NCBI GenBank assembly: GCA_015661935.1 | Contig: DQVD01000085.1 | Coordinates: 1 to 5,174 of the forward strand | Length of the DNA: 5,174 nt | Reading direction: 5' to 3' | Origin: Desulfocapsa sulfexigens | GTDB taxonomy: Bacteria; Desulfobacterota; Desulfobulbia; Desulfobulbales; Desulfocapsaceae | In this document: positions 1 to 5,174 of the stretch, one piece after another | How the letters are laid out: the number at the start of each line of letters is the position of its first letter | Position numbering within the stretch: position 1 is the stretch's first letter | Notes under the pieces: model-generated | Told to the model about the DNA's origin: nothing | The model's database searches: none | The model's input: the letters and a program-made list of their open reading frames with translations, nothing else | Translations under genes and position numbers: made by a program

Positions 1-409
1 CAGGCGTCGTCGTTCCTGTATGTCTTGTGAACAACGATTTACTACCTATGAGCGCTTGGAGGTGATGCTGCCCATGCTTGTCAAAAAAGATGGGCGCAGA
101 GAAGTATGGGATAGGAAAAAGATGGTTGTCGGCCTTGAAAAAGCATGTGAAAAACGCCCTGTCAGTTGTGATGATATTGATGCATTTGTAGATGACATTG
201 AAAGTAGACTACAGGACTATCCTTCTAAAGAAGTCCCTGCGAATGTCATCGGAGAGTGGGTTATGGCGGAACTGCCAAAACTTGACGAAGTCGCATATGT
301 TCGATTTGCCTCGGTATACAGGCAATTTAAGGATGTAAATGAATTTATGGATGAGTTAAAAGGGTTGCTTGATTCGAGAGGAGATATTGAGCCTGATGAC
401 GAAACCTGA
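1..409 (+). CDS. nrdR: Transcriptional repressor NrdR, 5'-truncated by window edge
   Basis: NrdR is a zinc-ribbon/ATP-cone repressor that senses ATP and dATP and shuts down ribonucleotide reductase genes. The reading frame is already open at base 2, giving RRRRSC before the first in-frame ATG at base 20, so the true start lies off the left edge. About 135 residues are visible against roughly 150 in the family. What is seen is the second half of the zinc ribbon (RRRRSCMSC, then RFTTYER), followed by the ATP-cone from about '[18 protein letters not shown]' through '[21 protein letters not shown]', which is near-canonical for NrdR. The first CxxC pair of the ribbon must be off-window. The ATG at base 20 should not be taken as the start, because it would remove half of the zinc site. 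The stop (407-409) lies inside the start of ribD, giving a 14-base overlap. The tail after the ATP-cone is acidic (DIEPDDET). Identification is very secure. Confidence 0.96.
   Translation, partial: RRRRSCMSCEQRFTTYERLEVMLPMLVKKDGRREVWDRKKMVVGLEKACEKRPVSCDDIDAFVDDIESRLQDYPSKEVPANVIGEWVMAELPKLDEVAYVRFASVYRQFKDVNEFMDELKGLLDSRGDIEPDDET
378..383 (+). promoter_or_regulatory. Ribosome-binding site for ribD, inside nrdR
   Basis: GAGGAG lies within the 3' end of nrdR, 12 bases before ATG 396. The spacing is slightly long, but there is no better purine-rich site for the other in-frame starts (TTG 369, TTG 387, ATG 441). It supports 396 as the ribD start and coupled translation with nrdR. Confidence 0.55.
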
Positions 410-1511
410 GGAAAATATTTCCGATACTGATATCTACTTTATGCGTCTGGCACTTGTGGAAGCAAAAAAGGGTATTGGTAGAACATCTCCTAATCCATGT
501 GTTGGTGCTGTCGTCGTTCAAAACGACAAAGTTGTCAGTCGGGGATATCATAAAAAAGCTGGAACTCCTCACGCAGAAATTCATGCCTTAAACAAAGCTG
601 GTGACAAAGCAATTGGAGCCACAATATACGTAACTCTTGAGCCTTGTAACCATACGGGGCGTACTCCACCATGCAGTCACGCTGTTGCTGCTTCTGGAAT
701 AAAAAGGGTTGTGGTGGGCATGAAGGATCCCAACCCTTTGGTAAATGGATGCGGAAATACATATCTCCGTAAGCAGGGGATTGAAGTTCTCAGTGGTGTA
801 CTTGAAAAAGAATGCATCGAAATTAACCGCCCCTTCATAAAACATATCAGTACCGGAAAGCCCTTTGTTGTTATGAAGGCCGGAATGAGTCTTGATGGAA
901 AGCTGAGCTATCAGGACGGTGTGCCTGGACAAATAACTGGTGAGAAAAGTCATCGCAGACTCCATTCGTTACGAAATAGTCTTGATGCAATTTTGATCGG
1001 TGGGGGAACTGTAACTGCAGATAACCCATCTCTTACGACCCGAATTGGTAAACGTGGTCGGGATCCTCTTCGTGTTATACTCGACAGCTCTCTAAAACTG
1101 TCACTCAATTCAAAGATTCTTCATCTTGAATCTTCTGCTTCAACACTTATTTTCTGCTCCACTGGTGCAGATGCAAAGAAACAGGCAATACTTTCAGAAA
1201 TGACCGGTATTCAAGTACAAATGGTATCCCATGATAATGGGCTGGATTTGGATGAGATACTAAAACATCTTGGGAAAATGGGTATCTGTTCTCTTCTTGT
1301 GGAGGGAGGTGCTGCTATTCATTCAAGTTTTCTCAAAAAAGGTTTGGTTGACCGTGTTATGCTTTTTGTGGCTCCTCTTTTTGCAGGAACAGCCGGAACT
1401 GGATTACTTCGAGATTTTCCTGTGACAGGACGTAATCAAGCCCTGGAACTGAAGGATGTGAAGTATAGACGGTGTGGCACTGACATACTTATCCAGGGAG
1501 ATTTTTTCTGA
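396..1511 (+). CDS. ribD: Bifunctional riboflavin deaminase/reductase RibD
   Basis: RibD deaminates the pyrimidine product of GTP cyclohydrolase II and then reduces its ribose side chain with NADPH, giving 5-amino-6-ribitylamino-uracil phosphate in the cytosolic riboflavin pathway. With the ATG at 396 the protein has 371 residues, full length for the family. The deaminase domain (about 1-145) has the zinc site: H59 and E61 in [10 protein letters not shown]84 in LEPCNHTG and C93 in RTPPC. The reductase domain (about 150-371) shows SLDGK (165-169), [13 protein letters not shown] (with GGGTV at 202-206), TADNPSL and LLVEGGA. Start choice: the frame is open from a TTG at 369, but ATG 396 fits the usual short N-terminus before YFMRLAL and lies 12 bases after a GAGGAG ribosome-binding site at 378-383. 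A TTG at 387 sits only 3 bases from that site and is unlikely. The 14-base overlap with nrdR suggests coupled translation. No other rib gene follows, because the next gene is convergent. Confidence 0.96.
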   Translation: MTKPEENISDTDIYFMRLALVEAKKGIGRTSPNPCVGAVVVQNDKVVSRGYHKKAGTPHAEIHALNKAGDKAIGATIYVTLEPCNHTGRTPPCSHAVAASGIKRVVVGMKDPNPLVNGCGNTYLRKQGIEVLSGVLEKECIEINRPFIKHISTGKPFVVMKAGMSLDGKLSYQDGVPGQITGEKSHRRLHSLRNSLDAILIGGGTVTADNPSLTTRIGKRGRDPLRVILDSSLKLSLNSKILHLESSASTLIFCSTGADAKKQAILSEMTGIQVQMVSHDNGLDLDEILKHLGKMGICSLLVEGGAAIHSSFLKKGLVDRVMLFVAPLFAGTAGTGLLRDFPVTGRNQALELKDVKYRRCGTDILIQGDFF

Positions 1512-1562
1512 GATAATCCAACTATCCCCGATTGTAATATTGGTAATCTAAGCGGGAATCTT

Positions 1563-2510
1563 TCATTCTACTATTTTTTTTATTTCTTTAATATGGCGTT
1601 CAACGTCATGAAGACTAGACAAAGTCAGTGTTACCGTCACATCATCTCTTTCAAACGATTGACTATGGTTGATACTGCATGCAGCAGGAAGACCCATTTT
1701 GTGAACTTTTTTAAGGAATGCTTCTTCTGCTGAGCTACTTTGAGGGAAAAGATTTTTTTGTAGAATTGTTAACAAATTTGCTATTTTTTGTGGTTGATTC
1801 ATTTCATGATGTAAAAGAATTTCCTGATAACTGGAACTGGATAAAAGACATTTAATCGTCTTTCCCTCACGGTAAGCCAGATCTTTACTGAGGGTTAATA
1901 ATCTATTTTGCTTTCCTCCTCCAAGTTCCAAGTCTATAAAAATATCATGGAGCAGCAGCCTATCGTTTGAAGTAAGAGAAAGCAATTCTTGTGCTGTTTT
2001 CTCACTTAATTTTCCATCGTGAATACTAACCTGCAATTCAGGTTCCAGTGTTAATAACCCGCTCAGTTTTTTGATGGTGTGGTCTTGTACTTTTCCACCA
2101 ATAATTGGAAGGAAACTTTCAGCAACCTCATTGAATTCCATATAGTTTAAGCAATATTTGAAAAAATATGCTTTTTCAATGGAAGAAAGCCTGCCAGATA
2201 GTAACTGATCTTCTAACACCGAATACAAAACTTTTTTTATAGGTGTGTCCTCGTCTAACACCAGACAAGTTATTTTTGTAGCAGAAGGATTGATCATTTG
2301 ATTAATCAGTAGTCTGAAGTGCCCACAAAGCAATTGATATTTCTCTGGTGCTAGCCGGAGCAGGATTGGTGGCTGTAGAATCCCGATTCGTCTAATTGAC
2401 GCTAGTAATGATGTGGGCGGACCTTCAGATAGGAAAGGGTGAAGGGACCATCTGTTTGTATCTTTAATAGTCTTGATGTTGATTACTTGAAATGCTTGTT
2501 CAGATGACAT
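1563..2510 (-). CDS. Diverged ParB-family (ParB N-domain plus HTH) protein, orphan
   Basis: This is a 315-residue protein. Residues about 9-120 follow the ParB/Spo0J N-terminal fold: LLASIRRIGILQPPILLR (35-52) matches the usual 'LaeSIrehGllQPilvr', KYQLLCGHFRLL (57-68) sits at the 'yelvaGERRwrA' position, and VLEDQLLSGRLSSIEKA (98-114) sits at 'lIENlqRedLnpiEeA'. A helix-turn-helix-like stretch follows (about 123-177, from FNEVAESF to DGKLSEKTAQELLSL), again aligning with the ParB core. Canonical ParB proteins bind parS DNA and use CTP to clamp and slide. Here the GERR box is reduced to GHFR and the EN pair to ED, so classical CTP switching is doubtful. Residues about 226-315 match no domain I can name; they end in a probable strand and helix (VTVTLTLSSLHDVERHIKEIKKI). 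No parA or parS is visible in the window. The only ATG that keeps the ParB domain intact is at 2510. No Shine-Dalgarno sequence precedes it; the upstream 30 bases are pyrimidine-rich. It could be a chromosome- or plasmid-partition relative, or a Noc/KorB-like DNA-binding regulator; the exact role is unknown. Confidence 0.82.
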   Translation of the reverse strand: MSSEQAFQVINIKTIKDTNRWSLHPFLSEGPPTSLLASIRRIGILQPPILLRLAPEKYQLLCGHFRLLINQMINPSATKITCLVLDEDTPIKKVLYSVLEDQLLSGRLSSIEKAYFFKYCLNYMEFNEVAESFLPIIGGKVQDHTIKKLSGLLTLEPELQVSIHDGKLSEKTAQELLSLTSNDRLLLHDIFIDLELGGGKQNRLLTLSKDLAYREGKTIKCLLSSSSYQEILLHHEMNQPQKIANLLTILQKNLFPQSSSAEEAFLKKVHKMGLPAACSINHSQSFERDDVTVTLTLSSLHDVERHIKEIKKIVE

Positions 2511-2540
2511 GAGAGTAAGAAACGAATTGGAAAGAGGTGC

Positions 2541-2595
2541 TATAAATAAAAAAAAGCCTGTACTGATTCTCTTTTTATGAGGATCTGTACAGGCT
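2541..2595 (-). terminator. Rho-independent terminator of ihfA
   Basis: The arms at 2555-2571 and 2579-2595 form a 17-position stem: nine perfect pairs from AGCCTGTAC/GTACAGGCT, one T-T mismatch, GAT/ATC, one G-U pair, then CTC/GAG. The loop is 7 bases (2572-2578). Read on the minus strand, the stem is followed at once by eight Ts (the A-run at 2548-2555 of the + strand) and then ATTTATA. The + strand side has no T-run, so it acts in the minus direction only. It begins about 40 bases after the ihfA stop and ends about 37 bases before the ParB-like start. Confidence 0.9.
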
Positions 2596-2635
2596 GGAAA
2601 AACTATCGGGTAAAAATGTTACCGGTTAGTGGAAA

Positions 2636-2923
2636 TCAAGCTGCATTAATTTTATCACGTAGAATCCCGGATGGTTTAAAGGTAACAACGCGTCTGGCAT
2701 CCAATGTGAGTTCGTCACCTGTTTGAGGGTTACGGCCTCTTCTTGATTTTTTGTCTTTAACATTAAATTTTCCAAAACCACTTAGAAGAAGATCCGCACC
2801 TCCAATAAGAGAAGTTTTTGAAATGCGCAAAAAGGCTTCTACTGAATCAGTAGCTTGTGCCTTGGTCAACGAACCATGTGATTTGTATACTTGTTGTACG
2901 AGATCTGCTTTTGTAAGAGTCAT
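2636..2923 (-). CDS. ihfA: Integration host factor / HU-family DNA-bending protein (IHF alpha type)
   Basis: This is a 95-residue nucleoid protein of the HU/IHF family, whose dimers insert two beta arms into the minor groove and bend DNA sharply. Visible features are the N-terminal helices (MTLTKADLVQQVYK), the saddle motif SGFGKFNVKDKK (48-59), the arm RRGRNPQTGDEL (61-72) with the intercalating proline at 66, and ARRVVTFKPS (77-86) before the short C-terminal helix. ARRVVTF favours the IHF alpha subfamily over HU, though these bacteria often carry several paralogues, so the subunit name is less sure than the family. The start at 2923 is set by a perfect AGGAGGA seven bases upstream and by family length. 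The frame stays open to an ATG at 2980, which would add 19 residues (MGRYFVSVPNIDSLEEDSF) not normal for the family. It is transcribed away from uup and ends in a strong terminator. Confidence 0.93.
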   Translation of the reverse strand: MTLTKADLVQQVYKSHGSLTKAQATDSVEAFLRISKTSLIGGADLLLSGFGKFNVKDKKSRRGRNPQTGDELTLDARRVVTFKPSGILRDKINAA

Positions 2924-2930
2924 AAATGAA

Positions 2931-2937
2931 TCCTCCT
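2931..2937 (-). promoter_or_regulatory. Shine-Dalgarno site deciding the ihfA start
   Basis: The + strand TCCTCCT reads AGGAGGA on the minus strand, seven bases before the ATG at 2923. It is near-ideal and much stronger than the GGGGTG before the upstream ATG at 2980, so it settles the start. Confidence 0.88.
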
Positions 2938-2960
2938 CTAAAGAATCGATGTTAGGAACG

Positions 2961-2978
2961 GAGACGAAATAACGTCCC
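2961..2978 (-). repeat. Small hairpin in the ihfA leader
   Basis: On the minus strand GGGACG, a six-base loop (TTATTT) and CGTCTC form six pairs including one G-U. It lies about 24 bases upstream of the ihfA ribosome-binding site and just after the rejected upstream ATG at 2980. It could be a leader hairpin or a short operator, or chance. Confidence 0.3.
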
Positions 2979-3020
2979 ATTTATGCACCCCAAGTCCATT
3001 TACTTCGCTGCACATTCCGG

Positions 3021-3048
3021 ATTCAGGCCATATTGGCTCAATCTGAAT
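3021..3048. repeat. Inverted repeat ATTCAGGCCA / TGGC..CTGAAT
   Basis: ATTCAG (3021-3026) pairs with CTGAAT (3043-3048), and inside them GCCA (3027-3030) pairs with TGGC (3034-3037). The result is ten pairs with a 3-base loop and a 5-base bulge. There is no T-run on either side, so it is not an intrinsic terminator. Its place in the middle of a divergent promoter region makes an operator possible, but no regulator is implied by the sequence. Confidence 0.4.
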
Positions 3049-3184
3049 AACGAAAAATCCTCACATAGCCAGTTATGCTGCAGTTGTGAAGATACAAAAT
3101 CAACTGAACCTGTAGCACATTTACGACCGAAAAAATACAAGTTATTTCTACCGAAACCATAACCTAAATCTGAGCGCCTAAGTT

Positions 3185-3204
3185 GGGGAAGTTATTGCAT
3201 CCCC
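3185..3204 (+). repeat. Leader hairpin GGGGA/TCCCC upstream of uup
   Basis: GGGGA (3185-3189) and TCCCC (3200-3204) are five-base arms around a 10-base loop, 53 bases before the uup ATG. A second small inverted repeat, CTGGT (3222-3226) and ACCAG (3240-3244), follows just before the weak ribosome-binding site. Both are short and could be chance. Confidence 0.3.
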
Positions 3205-3257
3205 GTTCCTTATATCCCGCCCTGGTTACAAAAATATTTACCAGCAGAGTATTTGTT

Positions 3258-5108
3258 ATGTCTAATCTTCTTGTTTGTCAGGCCTTGGGGAAGTCTTTTG
3301 GCTCCCAAAATTTGTTTCAAAATATTGATCTTGTAATCAATAAGGGCGATCGCATTGGTCTTATCGGGCCAAATGGTAGTGGGAAGTCTACTCTGCTGAA
3401 AATTATTTGTGGTCGTGTTGATCCCGATGACGGGAAGGTGCTTTGTCGAAAAACTCTGCGAACAGCCTATCTTGCTCAAGCTGATCACTTTATAGAAAAT
3501 GCAACTGTTGCTGAAAACCTTGAAGCAGCACTGGATTCTTTAGACCTTGATGAAATTGAGCGTTATAATCGAGTTCAGGCCTTATTGTCCAGAGCTGAAT
3601 TTCCTGACACATCCATTGCTGTGGAGTTGCTTTCGGGCGGCTGGCGGAAGCGGCTCGCCATTTGCCGGAGTTTTGTACTGCAACCTGATATCCTGATTAT
3701 GGATGAGCCTACAAATCACCTTGATATTGAGGGGGTTATCTGGCTTGAGAGGATGCTTTCCGGTGCTCTTCCCAAAAGCCCTGATGCTTTTTTACTGGTT
3801 AGTCATGATCGTCGTTTCCTTGAAAATATTGCCAACCAAGTGGTGGAACTTTCCTCTGTTTATCCGGATGGATCTTTGCAGGTACATGGAAATTATTCGG
3901 CTTTTCTGAAAACAAGGGTTGAATTTCTTACGCAGCAGCAGAATCTGGAAGAGCGACTTTCAAATAAAATGCGTCGTGAGACAGAATGGCTCAGCCGCGG
4001 TCCGAAAGCCCGGGCAACAAAAGCTCGTTATCGTATTGATGAAGCGCACAAATTGCAGAGTCATTTAAGTGAAGTGAAAAGTAGAAATCGATCTGTGAAA
4101 CAGGTTCGGATTGATTTTGATTCCACCGGCAGAAAAACAAAGAAACTCCTTGAGGCAAAGGGTATCAGTAAAAGTTACGTTGGCCGAACTCTTTTTACCG
4201 ATCTTGATCTTGTGCTTTCTCCGGGAACTCGTTTGGGGCTGCTGGGGAGAAATGGTTGCGGAAAATCAACCCTTATGCAGATTATCGCTGCAAGCACAAG
4301 TGGTGATGGATATCAACCGGACACAGGAACCATACAAACAGCGCATGAAGTGAGGATTGTGAGTTTTGATCAAAAGCGTGAGTCCATCAATCCTGAAATA
4401 ACTTTGCGTCGAGCTCTGGCACCCGATGGAGATTCCATTGTCTTTCGAGAGTCTTCCCTTCATGTAGTCTCCTGGGCACAGCGCTTTCTTTTCCGACCAG
4501 ATCAGCTTGAGACTCCGGTTGGGCAGCTTTCCGGCGGTGAACAGGCGCGCATCCTGATAGCTGAATTGATGCGTCAGCCCGCAGATATTCTGTTGCTTGA
4601 TGAGCCCACAAACGATCTTGATATCCCATCCCTTGATGTGCTGGAAGAAAGCTTGCTGGATTTCCCCGGCGCACTGGTGCTGGTGAGTCATGATCGATTT
4701 TTGCTGGATTCTGTTTGTGATCAGGTAATTGGTTTTGATGGAAGTGGTGGGGTAGCTTTTTATGCGGATTATAGGCAGTGGCTGGCTGATTTAAAAAAGT
4801 GCAGCAAAGAACAGTCGGGAACTGTTAAATCGTCACAGGACACTTCAACGCCCAAGAAGGAAAAACAGAAAAAAGCGGGGAAGCTCTCCTATATGGATCA
4901 GCGTGAATATGATCAGATAGAAGAAAAAATAATGGAGGGGGAAGAGGAGCAGGAACGTTTACAGGCACTGATGGATGCTCCGGAAACTGCAGTTGATTCA
5001 CAACTGCTGGAATCAGTATGGGCTGATCTGGAACAGACTAAACTGGATGTAGGGAAGCTATACGAACGTTGGGATGAACTTGAAGAGAAAAAGGCGGGCG
5101 GTGTATAG
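3258..5108 (+). CDS. uup: ABC-F ATPase, Uup type
   Basis: This is a 616-residue soluble protein with two ABC domains and no membrane segments. ABC-F proteins bind the ribosomal E-site region; Uup is also known for effects on precise transposon excision and on branched DNA intermediates. Domain 1: Walker A GPNGSGKST (37-45), signature LSGGW (125-129), Walker B ILIMDE (145-150) in MDEPTNHLD, switch SHDR (182-185). The interdomain linker (about 210-285) contains ETEWLSRGPKARATKARYR, like the Uup linker. Domain 2: Walker A GRNGCGKST (330-338), signature LSGGE (424-428), Walker B ILLLDE (444-449), switch SHDR (477-480). After a Lys/Ser-rich spacer, residues about 540-616 form a charged coiled coil (KLSYMDQREYDQIEEKI onward), the C-terminal domain that marks Uup and separates it from EttA. 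Both catalytic glutamates are present. The frame is open from a TTG at 3183, but the family begins near MSNLLVCQALGKSFG, so ATG 3258 is chosen; its ribosome-binding site is weak (AGAG at 3246-3249). No terminator is visible after the stop. Confidence 0.94.
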   Translation: MSNLLVCQALGKSFGSQNLFQNIDLVINKGDRIGLIGPNGSGKSTLLKIICGRVDPDDGKVLCRKTLRTAYLAQADHFIENATVAENLEAALDSLDLDEIERYNRVQALLSRAEFPDTSIAVELLSGGWRKRLAICRSFVLQPDILIMDEPTNHLDIEGVIWLERMLSGALPKSPDAFLLVSHDRRFLENIANQVVELSSVYPDGSLQVHGNYSAFLKTRVEFLTQQQNLEERLSNKMRRETEWLSRGPKARATKARYRIDEAHKLQSHLSEVKSRNRSVKQVRIDFDSTGRKTKKLLEAKGISKSYVGRTLFTDLDLVLSPGTRLGLLGRNGCGKSTLMQIIAASTSGDGYQPDTGTIQTAHEVRIVSFDQKRESINPEITLRRALAPDGDSIVFRESSLHVVSWAQRFLFRPDQLETPVGQLSGGEQARILIAELMRQPADILLLDEPTNDLDIPSLDVLEESLLDFPGALVLVSHDRFLLDSVCDQVIGFDGSGGVAFYADYRQWLADLKKCSKEQSGTVKSSQDTSTPKKEKQKKAGKLSYMDQREYDQIEEKIMEGEEEQERLQALMDAPETAVDSQLLESVWADLEQTKLDVGKLYERWDELEEKKAGGV

Positions 5109-5174
5109 GTAAGCGTTTACCAGCACCTCATTTTCGTCCGTTTGCGCCTGCTCACATATAACTGCATATACTAC

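Larger units (their letters stand above)
2924..3257. other. Divergent non-coding region between ihfA and uup
   Basis: About 330 bases lie between the two divergent starts and must hold both promoters. No convincing sigma-70 pair stands out. A possible extended -10 for ihfA is TGCATAAAT near 2979-2987 (minus strand), with a poor -35. For uup, no hexamer pair with 16-18 base spacing is persuasive. The region holds several inverted repeats, listed separately. I see no RNA gene and no credible small reading frame. Confidence 0.7.

Noticed and set aside
535..965. Minus-strand open frames inside ribD
   Set aside because: They are shadows of a well-conserved coding frame and carry no recognisable motifs.
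1525..1581. Possible terminator between ribD and the ParB-like gene (TCCC..GGGA arms with a T-run farther on)
   Set aside because: The stem is broken by unpaired bases, and the T8 run begins about 17 bases past the arm, inside the ParB-like coding end; too weak to call.
1574..1581. Homopolymer runs in the ParB-like gene (A8 near its 3' end, A7 farther in) as phase-variation sites
   Set aside because: The gene is simply AT-rich; the A8 run is at the last codons where slippage would change little, and seven or eight bases is short for a switch.
3061..3089. TCACA...TGTGA repeat resembling a CRP site
   Set aside because: The half-sites are in the opposite order to a CRP site (TGTGA-N6-TCACA) and 19 bases apart; likely chance.
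3101..3112. Half match to an IHF binding site (AATCAA...) near the ihfA promoter region
   Set aside because: The conserved second half (TTR) is missing, so autoregulation cannot be argued from it.
4266..4691. Long minus-strand open frame inside uup
   Set aside because: It is antisense to conserved ABC motifs; its translation is low-complexity in character and matches no family I know.
5109..5174. Minus-strand open frame and a small GGTAA/TTACC inverted repeat after uup
   Set aside because: The frame is short, runs into uup antisense and resembles no protein I know; the repeat has five-base arms, no T-run and no terminator character.
5150..5174. AT-rich 'acatata...catata' stretch considered as an NrdR box
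   Set aside because: It lacks the paired 16-base palindromes of NrdR boxes, and no ribonucleotide reductase gene is in view.

Overview
The window looks like ordinary chromosome from a Gram-negative bacterium of moderate to low GC content. The nrdR-ribD pairing, the 'ARRVVTFKPSG..RDK' type of IHF subunit and a Uup-type ABC-F protein are all compatible with Desulfobacterota (former Deltaproteobacteria, perhaps a Desulfobulbales-like lineage). That placement is inferred from remembered protein style, not from a search. I see no tRNA, rRNA, CRISPR array, insertion sequence or phage gene.

Layout. Left part, + strand: the 3' portion of nrdR (its start lies off the left edge) overlaps a complete ribD by 14 bases, so the two look translationally coupled. 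A 51-base gap follows, and then two minus-strand genes face ribD. The nearer one (1563-2510) encodes a diverged ParB-family protein with a recognisable ParB N-terminal domain and a helix-turn-helix region, but a degraded nucleotide-binding signature. The farther one (2636-2923) encodes a 95-residue IHF/HU protein, called ihfA here. Between them is a strong rho-independent terminator for the ihfA transcript. A non-coding divergent region of about 330 bases (2924-3257) with several inverted repeats separates ihfA from uup (3258-5108), an ABC-F ATPase on the + strand. The last 66 bases hold nothing I can support.

How the genes relate. NrdR represses ribonucleotide reductase genes. RibD carries out the second and third steps of riboflavin synthesis. 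IHF bends DNA, and Uup acts on ribosomes and is linked to DNA-intermediate stability. Three of the five genes (IHF, the ParB-like protein, Uup) therefore touch DNA or chromosome biology, but nothing in the sequence proves a joint pathway.

The most interesting item is the orphan ParB-like protein. It has no ParA gene beside it in this window, altered CTP-binding motifs, a C-terminal region I cannot assign, no Shine-Dalgarno sequence, and a terminator just upstream of its start.
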